Positions 1 through 11,431 of a stretch of DNA of 64,000 bases are shown in pieces. Source of the stretch: Aquilaria yunnanensis (taxonomy: Eukaryota; Streptophyta; Magnoliopsida; Malvales; Thymelaeaceae). Each line of letters starts with the position of its first letter. Within the stretch, counting starts at the first letter, position 1. The notes beneath the pieces were generated by a model. It was not told the DNA's origin. It saw nothing but the letters and a program-made list of their open reading frames with translations, and did no database searches. The stretch is from the NCBI GenBank assembly GCA_039654915.1, contig CM077594.1, positions 34,755,001 to 34,819,000 on the forward strand, read 5' to 3'. The position numbers and the translations under genes are program-made.

Positions 1-1596
1 TCTCATTTTACATACACTACATGTACAGGCATACATGCACTACAATATGGTCTTAACTCAGCTAAATATAGACCCTAGGTTACAGGAGGTCCTGAGACAC
101 AATGGACTCCAAAAACAGGATGCTGGACAGCTGCTGCACAACACTATAAGTATCACCTTTAAAAATACCAAATGTGCTCCTAAAATCACAAAAATTTTCA
201 TATCATAACTAGACATATGGCAGTTCATGTACCTAAAATTTCAGATTAAAAGTCAAACCAAAAGGGTTAGTTTGAAGGTGATCTCTTCATCTGGACCTGA
301 AATGACAGAATTGAGGAGAGTAAGTTTCATTGAGAAACTTAGTAAGCGTAACACTTGGATTCGCTGGGCAATGTAACCATAATTGAAACCTACATCCAAA
401 GACACTAAAACACAAAAACCACAATGCATATATACAAGATATAGCAACCAAATGTAGCAGCCAAACACAAACAACAAACACATGAAATGTGGCAGCAGCA
501 TATACCATAGGTTAGTCCATAAAAGACATAATAAACATAACCAAATCACTATGGAAGTCCTCCTCAAGCTAATGCTTGGTCTTAGGAGGATTTTAACACT
601 AGTTACTACTAACTTTGGGCTCTAGAAACCCTCACTTTACCACCATCTTTGTGCACTTCACACTAGGTCACAAAACCTTCAATAAGTGCACTCCCTTCAC
701 TAAGCTTGGTTCATCAAGCTCATGGCTCTCTTCCAAGCTTAGCCCTAGCTCCATGGATGTTTGAAAATTAAAGAAAATAGTCCATGAGATCAAGGGAACC
801 CTTACCAAAGTGGGTAGGCTGAAAATCAAGCTTGATCCTTGAAGTATCCAAGAAGTAACTCTAGTTTGCTTCCAATTGCTTCCTTTTGCCTTCAATTTCA
901 ATCAATTGCAAGTTTGAAGGTATGGTGGGTATGGAGGAAGTATAGGGGAGGATGAAAATGAGAGAGGGAAAAGTGATTTGGCCACTTAAATGGCCTTAAA
1001 TGAGCTTAAGGGCACAAAACAAACTTAACAAGCTTAACCTTGCTTCATGTCATTTTCCTTCTCACTAATTATGGTTTCTTTGTCTTAAAATCATTGGCAC
1101 ACATATGCCCAACGTTTTTTACTAATTATCAAGTCTTGGTTGCATCCCCCATGGTGGGATAACCCTACAATTCCACCCTTAGACTTAAGCCAAAAGCTTG
1201 AACACCTTAAGGTTTACACTAGGACATTTAGGTCCTTTTCACCTTTAGTGTTTCCTTTGTCCAAACTTGTCTTCCATGAGTAATTTGGTCCTCCAATAGT
1301 ACTTTCATACCATTTATATCCTCCCCATAACTCTCCAAGTCTCATTCTTGAGAGTTTTACAATTGAGTACCCGAATTTCCAAAACCTTACAAAAAAGTCC
1401 ATAGGTTGCTTGACGAACAAGCAATCCTTTAGGCTTTTCTTGGGGGCCAAGTTACCAACTTGGAACACTTTTAAGGAGGTGTTGATCGTTCCTTTTACCC
1501 CTAACACTTCAATCACTATGGTGAGAATTACACAATATAATGGTTTTTAGCCATTATGACAAACATGTAATTCTCCCGTTTTGTGAGGTGGTAACA
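1..1596 (-). repeat. E1 3' LTR (LTR-A), partial
   Basis: This stretch matches 12563-14174 almost base for base apart from small indels (for example a short extra segment near 13507 in the other copy). On the minus strand it begins TGTTACCACC at 1596. It abuts the integrase remnant directly, with no polypurine tract between, so it is either the 3' LTR next to a deletion or a separate LTR inserted into integrase. There is no coding sequence: the short open frames here occur in both LTR copies and resemble no protein. Confidence 0.85.
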
Positions 1597-2030
1597 ACTC
1601 TGGCCCGTCTGAGGCTTCCACCCAACAATGGAGTGTCATACAACTTCTTCCATATAATGCTTCATAAGATGCCATCCAATGGTGCTTTGGTAACTATTGC
1701 TATAAGAGAATTTCACTAACGGCAAGTGTTGGTCCCATTCACCCTTGAAATGCAACACACAACTCTTGAGCATGTCTTTCAATATCTGTATCACCCTTTC
1801 ATTTTGCCCATCAGTCTGAGGGTGATAAGCATTACTCAGGTGGATTTTTGTTCCTAGTGCTTTGTGAAAAGCACTCCAAAACCGAGCTGTAAATCTTGGA
1901 TCTCTTTCACAAACAATAGACTGATACAAGGAACCTTTTTCCTCCCCTAAAGTCTTTTTGAGATCAGGATGTCTCTCCTGTGCCTTTCTGGCTTCTTCAA
2001 TCCATCCAAACTGAATTGTCAATGTGTAAA
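1597..2030 (-). pseudogene. E1 integrase remnant with internal deletion
   Basis: The readable part is the second half of a Ty3/gypsy integrase core: motifs ERDPRFTARFW, HPQTDGQNERV and, in a shifted frame near the end, ALYGRSCMTLHCW. The normal HHCC zinc finger and the first catalytic Asp are absent. The linker that should precede the zinc finger (QFGWIEEARKAQE) runs straight into the mid-core sequence near 1920-1935, so several hundred bases are deleted. The C-terminal half and chromodomain are also missing, because the frame ends at the LTR at 1596. It cannot be functional. Confidence 0.8.
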
Positions 2031-3263
2031 TTTAGGCTTCCTCCCACTTATGCCTAGGCATAGCAGACTATTCTGCTTATCATGATCAGCTATGGATCCT
2101 CCTTTTAGAAGTCCTGTGTACTTCTTACTCATGGAATTTGCTACTAGATTGCCTTTGCCCTCTATATACTCTATATTACAGTCATAGTCCTTGATGTACT
2201 CTAACCATCTCCTTTGCCTCATGTTTAACTTTTTCTATGTGAACAAGTACTTTAGGCTCTTATGGTCAGTGTAGATCACAAAGGAACTTCCTATCAAGTA
2301 ATGTCTCCATTGCTTCAAAGCAAAAATCACTGCTCTCAGTTCTAGGTCATGGGTGGGATAATTTTACTTATGAGGTCTGAACTACCTTGACCCATAAGCA
2401 ATGACATTTATGTCTTGCATAAGCACACAACCTAAACCAAATCTAGATGCATCAGCATATATGATGTAAGGCTTACTTGGATCAGGGAGAATCAATACTG
2501 GAGCTTCAATCAACCTCTACTTGAGCTCCTGGAAACTCTTTTCACACTTCTCAGTCCACTAAAATCTTTGACCCTTCTTGGTTAGATGAGTAAGAACTGA
2601 GGCAATCATGGAAAAACCTGATACAAATCTCCTGTAGTATCCAGCTAATCCTAGGAAAATTTTAATTTCCTTCACAGTCCTTGGTCTTTCACACTCTTGC
2701 GCTGCCTTGACCTTTTCAGGGTCTGCCTTAAGGCCTTGTGCATATAATGTGTCCTAGGAAATACACTTCCCATATTTAAAATTCACACTTGGATAATTTG
2801 GCATAAAGCTGATCTTCCAACAGAGTCTTTAAGACAATCTTCAGATGATGTTCATGTTCATTTTCATCCCTGGAATTCACTAGGATGTCATCAATGAACA
2901 CAACCACAAATTTGTCCAGATGTGGTCTGAACACTCTATTCATCAAGTCCATGAAAGCAACTAGGGCATTCGTCAAACCAAATGGCATGAATGTGTACTC
3001 ATAATGCTCATATCTAGTCCTAAATGCAGTCTTAGGAATGTCCTATTCCTTTACTCTCAACTGGAGGTATCCAGATCTTAAATATATCTTGGAGAACATC
3101 TTAGCTCCATTTAGTTGATCAAAAAGATCCTCAATTCTAGGGAGTGGATACTTGTTCTTGATAGTCACTTCATTGAGCTTCCTGTAGTCAATGGATAGTC
3201 TCAAAGATCCATCCTTCTTTTTCACAAAGAGAATAGGAGCTCCCCATGGTGAAACACTTGGCC
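2019..3263 (-). pseudogene. E1 reverse transcriptase and RNase H, degenerate
   Basis: RT begins after the protease frame. The fragment 3043-3225 has [20 protein letters not shown] and 2776-2988 has the active-site FIDDIL followed by LSKCEF. RNase H covers about 2019-2600; its end reads [20 protein letters not shown], followed by a degenerate copy of the usual NxVADALSR motif. Stops and shifts split the region into at least three frames. The role in an intact element would be copying the genomic RNA in the virus-like particle and degrading the RNA strand. The closest intact comparison in the window is 42960-44296. Confidence 0.85.
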
Positions 3264-3977
3264 TTATGAACCTTTTTCAAGAAGTTCATCAAGTTGTTTC
3301 TTCGGCTCATTCATCTCTGTGATTGGCGTTCTGTAAGGAGTTATGGATATTTTACTAGCTTTTGGTTGCAGCTTGATTTCAAACTCAATCTCCCTTTGTG
3401 GAGGAATACCAGTCAGGTCTCTAGGAAATACTTGTGGAAAGTCTCTCACTTCAGGTATTTTGTCCACTTCCTTATCACAGAGCAATTCATTCAATGCATA
3501 ACAGTAATCATGCTCAGAAATCATAGTTATCTCATCTAGTACCTCTAGCTCCATGCCATGCATTTTATACACTAATTCCTTAGAATTCACTAATGCATGC
3601 ACTTCACCATCAGGCAATGTGATTTCCCTCTTAGCACAATCAATTCTTATGTTATGCATAGCAAGCCAATTCATACCCAGCACTAAATCATACTTAAGAA
3701 TGTCCAACACTAGCAGATTAGTCATAACCTTAGTCTTTCCTACTACTAGGTCACAATCCTTAGCTAGGTCGTTGGTGAAAAGACATTGACTACCTGTTGT
3801 TTTCACTAAGGAGATCCTAGGCAATTTCATGGCATCAACAAATTTCCTGACCACTATAGACACAGATGCACCAGTATCAAATAGGACAATAACAGGTATA
3901 CCATTAAGGTAAATGTTACCTCTTAGTGCACCTCCCTGCTCTGATGTCTCTGGCGTCTCCACTGGAGGCTTAGGCAC
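3264..3977 (-). pseudogene. E1 retropepsin-like protease and start of RT linker
   Basis: An open frame of 237 codons contains the aspartic protease motif LFDTGASVSIV near residue 34, then VLGMNWLAMHNI, a conserved gypsy protease segment. The C-terminal part (EVRDFPQVFPRDLTGIPP, then EIEFEIKLQPKA) is the linker that leads into RT. The catalytic D-T-G-A triad is kept. The frame ends just before the [11 protein letters not shown] helix that opens RT; a stop follows. In a working element this would cleave the Gag-Pol polyprotein. Confidence 0.85.
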
Positions 3978-5426
3978 TGGAGGAACTGGCCTTTGCCGTC
4001 CCTCCCTAAGTGCTCCCCTTCTAGGTCTTGCCCAAATAGGCCTGATTGGACCTTGATCTTCTGGCCTTCGTTGAGCCTGTGGGCAGTCTTTGATCTAATG
4101 ATCCATGGATCCACATCTTAGACACGCTTGGGTGTCAAAATAGCAAGGTTTCTTTCCATGAAACCTCTTGCACTTAGGGTACCTTAGGCCAGGGAACTTC
4201 CCCTTAACCTTGGCCTCAACACCAGAATAGGAACTCTTGGCAATTCCCTCGCCATGTGGTGGCTTCTTTTGTTTGCCTCTTGCTTGACTACTTTGCCCTG
4301 GTCCACTGGGAAAGTACTTAGTCTCATACTCTTCTTGCTCCACTAAAAGAGCTTTCTGCACTGCTTCATAGTATTTAACTGCTCCAAAAGGTCTTACAGC
4401 CTTTTTGATATCTGACCTTAGTCCTCTAACAAATATTGTGGCCTTTAACTCCTTGAGTCCGTGATACTGAGGAGCATACCTCACCAACTGATTGAATTTG
4501 TGCTCATACTTTAGGACACTGAGGCTGTCCTGCCTTAGAGTATCAAATTTAGCTTAGTTCATATCCTTTATAGCATCACTAATGTACTGCTCCTGAAATA
4601 GCTGGGTGAACTCTGGCCAAGTCATTTCCATGTCTTCTCCTAGCCTTCTCCCTTTCTGGACAGCATATCTATCTTTGGTGCTCCTCCACCATATCTCTGC
4701 ACTGCATACCAGAATGTAGGTAACCAGTCACACTCTTTTGGTGGAGCTGAGTGGCATCCTCTCAAACATCTTTTCTATGAAGATTAACCATTCCACAACT
4801 CTTTTTGGCCCAGTTCTTCCATCAAATGGTGGAGGTCATAGGCCTTGGAACCTTTCCAACAGTCTGACTTCATCAAGGCCTTCTAGATCCTCTGATCTTT
4901 GTCTCCTGGATCTGTGAGAGCCCTTTGTATGGTGATGCTCTCTATGATCTCTCTGCCTTCTCCTGGACCTTCTCTCATGGACTTCCTCAATCTCATTCCT
5001 AATGGAGGAATGGTCATAGACTAAGGGATTGGTCTTGGACACCTGACCAATCTCAGACCTTAGTCTTGTTCCTCTTGGATTTCTCTTATCCCCATCTTCC
5101 TCCTCAATTTTCTCATCATTTGTATCTTCAAAGCTTCCAAAAGGAACATATTCAGATGTGTTCCTAATATCCTATTCCGGTTGCTACTGTGCATCCTGAA
5201 CTGGTTCTGCTAGAGCTACTTGGACTCCCTACTCTTGTGCTTGAATCAGCCTCATTATGTTTTCATTGAATAGAGCTAAGTTCCTCTAAAGCTCTAACCA
5301 AAGTTGAGGCACTTCAGGGTTTGGTACCCCATGTTGCCCCTGATTCCCTCTATTCTATCCATTTATTTGTTGTCTAGATTTAGATGGAGGCCTTCATGGT
5401 GGTTCCCCTCTCCTTGTGGGAACCAT
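3978..5426 (-). pseudogene. E1 gag, degenerate
   Basis: The likely start is the ATG at 5424-5426 (MVPTRRGEPP), after which a TGA stop follows at once. The best kept part is 4095-4487, with the capsid segment HGLKELKATIFVRGLRSDIK and the nucleocapsid zinc knuckle CLRCGSMDH. The knuckle is C-x2-C-x4-H-x4-C, but an in-frame TAG lies immediately after the His, before the final Cys. A charged segment rich in Arg and His (about 4836-5042) belongs to the N-terminal half. Several stops and shifts make this a pseudogene. Confidence 0.8.
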
Positions 5427-5486
5427 GTTTACTTCCTGTATTAATGATTCATCATAAGCACATACAAAGATCATAGGTATTTCAAT

Positions 5487-7923
5487 TGTTATGACCCTTC
5501 TAGTGGGAGGCAAAATTGAGGAAGATAAATTGTTTTAAATTAAGTTTAGAACCTTAATTCAAATTTACATAGCAAGAATAGATAAGTTTAGCAAAGTTCA
5601 CTAAGTTTCGAGAAGAATAAGGCACTAAACGAAGTTTAGGGGCAAAATGGTAATTTTGCATCCTAAATAGCCGGGATGAATCCCGAGTGTTTTAAAATGA
5701 ATTTTTATAACTTAACTTTCAATCTTAACTCAAACTTAAAGAATAGACAAGAATTTAATCAAGAATCATTAAGTTACAAAGATGGGGGTTTATTTGTAGC
5801 AAGCTTAATACTTTGATGGCCTTTAGGGTTAACTGAGGGTTTAAGAAAGGAAAGTGAGGCTATGGCTGCCATAATCTCGTTTCCAGTCTTCTCACCTTCA
5901 TTTTGCTCTCAAATTAAGCTTGGAACCAAGTGTTTTTGGTATCAAGAGGTGCAATTCAAAGTATATAAGCTTGGAGAAGCTAATTTCAAGCTTGAAACCA
6001 TGATTTTGGAGCTTGGAAGTGTCTTTTCTCCCATCCCCTATTTTTGAACGAGGTAAGAAATGTGCTCTTGATTGAATTCATGTTTATTAGTTAGTTTGAA
6101 GCTTGGGTTTTGGTTAGAGAGTGAAGTTTTGATGTTTGGTGCCATTATTTTTTATAGGAACTTATGTAGAACTTTGGTGAGCTTGGTTGATTGGAAAGGA
6201 GATTGATTCTTTCTTGTTACTTTGAGTTGAGGTAAGGGAGATATGCTTTCAAGTTCATTTAATGCCACCAGCTTGAGTTTGCTTGAAGAATTCGAGTGGT
6301 TTTAGCTATGGCAGTAGTTAAAGGTTTTGGTTGAATTGTGGTGGAGTAAGAGATTTGGGAGGATTGGATTGATGGTATAAGACATCATAGATTAGCTTGT
6401 GATAGTTGGTTATGTTCGACGCAACATGTTCTATGAGTGTATGAAATTTGGAGCCATTCCATGCATGTTTGATATGTGTAGGAATCGTCCAAAGTTCATA
6501 GCAGCAACATGCATCAAATTCTGCATTTCTGCAGATTGGCGATGCGTCGCCAATTACATGTTGATGCCAGTGATGCATTGCCAATCCAGAAAAATGTCAC
6601 AGAACGTTACCAACTGTGGCGTCACGTTGCCACAGTTGGCGACGCGTCACCACAGACAAAAATGCCAAAATTTTCAAATTTTGCTTTGATGATCCAAGTG
6701 AGACCTAAGGGGGTTCTTAGTGTACCTAGGGGTCTAAGGATTCCAGGGGTACTACAAGACTTCCGAAAGTCCCACAAAATGTAAGAGTTTCCTTGATTTA
6801 GTGAGGTTTAATGGCTGCTTGTGCAACAAGCAAGGAAACTATGTTGTAAATGAACATAACTAAGTACCACTAGCTCAGGTGAAAGGTTTAGAACCCTTTT
6901 CGACCTAGCCGTGTCGTAGCCACAAGGTTGCAAGGTGAATCCTTGTTCATCTAGTCTACAAGGAGGTCTTATGACCTAGTCTACAAAGTTCCACCATAAT
7001 TCCACTGCATAACGACTAAGGGAAGGCTACATGATTGCATCAAGTAAGCTACGGCTTACTAGGAGCGGGTTAGTGATCAGAACTCGCTAGGCATGGAGTG
7101 ATGCGCCGTGAGGAGGACTAGTTGAGGAGAGGTCTTGGTGGCCTAGTTATATGTGCATATATTAGACCCTCATGCTGTGTGAGCTCACAGCAAGAGTCCT
7201 AGTAATTTTTCTTGTAGGTACACTGAAGACCCCTTACTGAGAATTGTCAAATTCTCACTCCCAGTTATGTTATGCAGAGACTGAAGCTGTTGGACTGGGT
7301 AATCATTGAGGATTATCATGGTAGTGCTCTTTTGTGTGTACAGGTATGGCATTGAGAATCCTTGTGATTCTAGTCTACATGGGTATATTTAGTTGGCTTG
7401 TTGGTCAAGCATAGTACTAACTTAAGTCTTCATTTGGCTATAGAGCCTAGTAGCACTTGGCAAGGACTTTTGAGTCTTGCCACTGGGACGTGTATCCAAG
7501 GTGGGAGTTAAGCCAAAGAGATCTCGGTAGAGGCCTGTATTTATACAGTACTTTTAGTTGCCTCCATAATTTATGTTATGAGGAGTCCTCGACTCTAGGG
7601 TTGCTCTTGGGTAAGGGCATTAGTCTACTTTATGTATAAATGTTCTCACGAGTTGTTATGTGTAGTAAACTCACACAAATGTTGATTTTGTATGCTTTAG
7701 CTATTTGTAATTATTTTGTGTAGAAATTACTTGGCCAAGTTAATGTTTTGTGGTTTTAATAAACCAAGTCAAAGCATGAAGAGCATGCATATTGCATATT
7801 CTAGGATAATCAACTAGTATCATGGGATTTAATCGGCACACATACACAACTAGCCAATTGTAATCCACCGTGAGACCAACTCTCACAGGGCTTCCTGGGC
7901 AAGGGCCAAGGACGGCCGTGTCA
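5487..7923 (+). mobile_element. S1: solo LTR of the G1 chromovirus family
   Basis: It starts TGTTATGACCCTTC and ends GGCCGTGTCA, flanked on both sides by the perfect 5-bp duplication TCAAT (5482-5486 and 7924-7928). The ends and body match the LTRs of the complete element at 39117-48543, here in opposite orientation. No internal region is present, so it is a solo LTR left by recombination between two LTRs. It interrupts the E1 leader. It includes CpG palindromes at 6538-6551 and 6638-6651 and a polypyrimidine-TTGTAG/GTA motif ending at 7217. The small open frames inside are not conserved coding. Confidence 0.93.
6538..6651. repeat. CpG palindromes in S1 LTR
   Basis: GGCGATGCGTCGCC at 6538-6551 and GGCGACGCGTCACC at 6638-6651, with TGGCGTCACGTTGCCA at 6617-6632 between them, form near-perfect inverted repeats. 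Related palindromes sit at the matching place in both LTRs of the complete G1 element. Confidence 0.85.
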
Positions 7924-8033
7924 TCAATGGTACTTGACACTAGCTGCTAACCAAACTAAGTTCATATATGTAGCTGCATGCAATGGAACTATATGCTATG
8001 TACAAGTATAAACCATGCACTGATACCAAGTTC
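7924..8033 (-). promoter_or_regulatory. E1 leader and primer-binding site
   Basis: On the minus strand the LTR end GGGTAACA is followed a few bases later by TTGGTATCAGTGC, which is complementary to the 3' end of initiator tRNA-Met apart from minor changes. The remaining roughly 100 bases join, across the solo LTR S1, to 5427-5486 in front of gag. They form the non-coding leader of E1. Confidence 0.8.
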
Positions 8034-8184
8034 TGTTACCCACTCCGGGGTAGTCCAATTATGGTGCCAAAATAGTGCATTTAGACTCCCAGGATTGGTA
8101 ATGTTCTATAGGCCATAAAAACACTACCCTTAGTGTGCATACCCAAGTGGCCCTCTTGGGCACTATGTAAACACATGCATATTG

Positions 8185-11100
8185 TGTTAGGCACCTCCTA
8201 AGTGCTTGGCTTAGGCCAAGGAGAACAAAGGAAAACAAGGAAAAAATAAAAAGGAAGAGTGAGAGGAACTATGGAAACTAGTACAGTGACCTATGTGCAA
8301 AACTGGAAACCTTCAGACCTTAACTGCACATAGAAACTGGACTATGTGAAAGCTGACAGAAAACAGAGAAAGGGGATCAAATTGTACATTGAGATGGGTG
8401 GTGCAATTTAATCCATAAACTTAAGGTTGGCATTTTCGGCCATGCAAACTTTTTTGGTGGCAAGTGCAAGACTAGACCAAATGTGGGAGACAACAATGAT
8501 TACTAGTCAAAATCTTGTCTACCACTAAAGTACTATTCACTAGTTACTAGTTAAACTAATTAGTCTTTATTTTAGTTACATGGCCGGTTATGCATGGGTG
8601 TTTATGACATCTTGGTACTTGTGTTTGTTAGTTGCTTGGCATTATGGGCCATGTTGGGCTTAAGTGTCCATTTTAACACAAGTTTAAGTGGCGGCCTTGT
8701 GTACATGTGGAGTTAAGGGCTACATTACACCATGCAAAGAAATGGAAGTAAAAGTTGGCATTTTAGCTAACTAAAGACTTATGTCTTTCGGCCGAATCGA
8801 AGTCAAAACCATTTTGTTCATTTCGGGCTTGCCTTTGTTCTTGTTTAGCCGAGAGCTTGTTCTTGAGCTCCTTCACAATTGGTCTTGGATTCAAGGAGAA
8901 TTGAGGGCGTTGAAGGATTCAAGCTTGGAGAAGAGTGTTTCAGCTCTTGTTTGCTTGGAAGCAAACGTTGTTCTTGAAGATTGAAGAAAGGCCGAGCCAA
9001 ACTAAGCTAGGTTTAAGGTAATCTTGTTATCTACCTTGAATCCATGGTATTTGCTTCCATGAACAAGGATATTGAGTGCTCAAATGTTGTTAAACTAAGT
9101 GAATTGAGCATTGTTTATGTTGATGTGGAAAACCTAGTCTTGGCCGAGAGTGATGGTTAAGTAATCTTGGTGTTCTTCTTGAATTCCATGGAAATTAATC
9201 CATGACTAAGTGTTGTTGTTGCCTATTTATGCTTGTGCTAGGCAAAATTTGAGTAAAGAACATCAAGTTGAACAAGTGGAAGTTTGGCCGAAAGGTGCAT
9301 TTTGAGGTAATGGTGTGTTCCTCATTGAATTACATGGTATTAGTGCCATGATTATTGGTTAATGATGCTTCAATGAGCATATGATGAATTAGAATGATGA
9401 AAAACAATAGTGTGTGAAGTTGGGCTTTATGGCCGAGAGCATGAGTTAGTGTAATTAGGTGTTGATCACTTGATTACATGGTAAATGTGCTATGAACAAG
9501 TTTCATGTGATGGTTTTGATCAAGGATTGAGTTAATTTGATAAAGAACATTGTTATGTGAGATGGGCAATTTCGGCCGAAAGCTTGGATTAGTGTGAAAT
9601 GGTGCATTTCACTTGGTTACTTGGTAATAATGCCATGGATGATGTTCATTGATGATTAGAATATCATGTGGTGAGTTAGGATGATGGGTAGCACATGTAT
9701 ATAAAATTGGGCCTTTTTGGCCGAGAGCTTAAGTATGTATATCTTAGTGTTCTTCATGTGAATCATGGTAGTTAGTCCATGAGTGAGTATGTTGATGCCT
9801 ATGTGATTGTTTTGGTAGGCATTGTGATTGAGGAACACTTGGATACTTGAAGCTTGGTTGTAACCGAGAGCTATTGAGGTAGGGTTCACTAACACTTGAT
9901 GTTGCTTGGTAATGTGCTACGGTTCAAGTGTTTAGAGTGGCTAAGTGATGGTTAAAATTTGCCAAATGACCTTAGTTGCTTGATGGGCTTTAAAGTTTAT
10001 ACTCGGTTGAATTGTTGATTAGCTAATCGACTAGTGTACATGTAGTAGAAATGCAAGTAAATGTGGACTGTTTGCTTGACATTTTGGAGCTCTATGTGGA
10101 AGTAAGTTGTTTGATGGTGAATTGTGTGCATTGTGCACATGGGTACATGTATGGTTCATTATGGCCGAGAGCAAACATGTGGAGTGTGTGTGTGTACTTG
10201 TGTGCTTTTGTGTTTCCATGTGCTTGCTAACCCCACCTATGGATTATTTGCTATGGTTAATTATCTTGTATATGTATATGCTTGGTTTCTTTGTCTTGTG
10301 TTTGTTTTGCAGGTAAAGCTTGCTAATTGGAGGTTAAGCTTTGAGTGAATACTCAGCTTAACTAAATAGACTCTTTTTAGAGTTGAATTTACCTAAGTGA
10401 ATCCTACTGAGTTATACTCACTGCCCATCCTTTTATTTCAGGCAAGGACATTCGGCCTGAGTAGTGCTAGCTTGCTTGTTGCTTGTGTTTTGCACTAATT
10501 TGCTTAGTTTCCAAGGTATGTGCCAATGTGTGCTTGGCTTATCATTTTAGGTTCATTACAAGTCTTCTATGTATGGTTGGCCGAGGCTTATGAGCTAAGT
10601 TTGCAGGCTGTAGTTGGAGACTTGTCTAGGAAGGCTATGGATACTTGGACTTTGGCTCTGATCATAGTATTTACTTTCATGACAATGAACCAGGCAATTG
10701 GGTTGGTGTTGCAGTGTGTACTCTTGTATGGCATACTCAAGGTTATGTTTGACCATTAGTGGTCTTGGTATGTAATAACTTGGCATGTTTAGCTTGGAAT
10801 TCATGGCATGTAGCCATGTTGGCCACTAAGTAGACTACTCTTTTGTGTACATGTATGTAGTCCTTGATGCCTAGACTTGTGTTGGTTTTGTTGGGTTTGT
10901 ATGCCAAGTTATGTATGACTTATGGATGGCAGTATGCCTGTACTGGGATGTTGAATGTTTTGGGCCAATGTTGACATTTTTATGTGAATAGTTATGAGCC
11001 TAAACTTATGGAAATGTGGTACACTACTATATGCTTGTGAGTTGGCCGAGAGCATCATGTGCATAGTAACTTGTGGTCTTCAAAATCTAAACCAATAATG

Positions 11101-11431
11101 TGGCTTTTTGGTTGTCATATAAGTAGCACACATGATTGCACACCAATTATGCACTTAAATCTCCATTAAGTGTTGCCTTGCTTGAGATACAAGTAATCAA
11201 TTAAAGCCTTGCTTGTTGTGCAAGATAGTGGTATTGGGCTTTGCCTTTGCTGCAAGTAACTGTTGGGTTTGTTTAAAAGCCTCCTGGGCCACCTCCCAGG
11301 CTTCTCACCTTAAGAAAATAAGACTTAAGGTTTCCATTGCTTGTTTGGCTGAATTGAAGTCTTTAGTGTTAAAGTGGGTTTGGGAGTTAAACCTTGGAAC
11401 TTATGGGCCAGGGCCTGAGTGAGGTGTGACA
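8185..11431 (+). mobile_element. S2: 3.2-kb solo LTR of the G2 chromovirus family
   Basis: It begins TGTTAGGCACCTCC and ends GGTGTGACA, flanked by the perfect duplication TATTG (8180-8184 and 11432-11436). The LTR at 29704-32900, which follows a chromovirus integrase and polypurine tract, is the same family (3197 against 3247 bp), and this fixes its identity and orientation. It holds a tandem array of about 144-bp units (8990-10006). It also has two polypyrimidine-CAG motifs (ending at 10313 and 10441) that the second copy conserves. Its small open frames are not shared as proteins. Confidence 0.93.
8990..10006 (+). repeat. Array of about 144-bp tandem repeats in the S2 LTR
   Basis: The landmark GGCCGARAG (first unit GGCCGAGCC, last AACCGAGAG) occurs at about 8990, 9142, 9286, 9431, 9574, 9719 and 9863. 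The steps are 152, 144, 145, 143, 145 and 144 bp. Each unit also contains a CATGGTA...TGCCATGA-type inverted pair about 60 bp downstream. Units are diverged but the period is very regular. No reading frame runs through the array. Confidence 0.88.

Noticed and set aside
5862..6784. Several plus-strand open frames of 60-100 codons that could be host genes
   Set aside because: They lie inside the solo LTR S1. Matching frames in the G1 LTRs (for example 40309-40620) are on shifted or opposite frames and resemble no protein family.
8010..8033. Possible tRNA gene because of the TGGTATCAG sequence
   Set aside because: Only the 12-15 bases of a primer-binding site are present, next to an LTR end. 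The same is true near 36390 and 46110.
8990..10006. CRISPR-like regular repeats
   Set aside because: The regular period covers the whole unit, with no short direct repeat and unique spacer pattern, and the context is a plant retrotransposon LTR.
10180..10215. Short GT-rich run as a microsatellite
   Set aside because: Only a few GTGTGT steps, too short and interrupted to list as a repeat.
10107..10804. Overlapping open frames of 60-80 codons on both strands, with hydrophobic stretches suggesting a membrane protein
   Set aside because: They are inside the S2 LTR. The second copy at 31540-32420 does not keep the reading frames, so there is no sign of coding.
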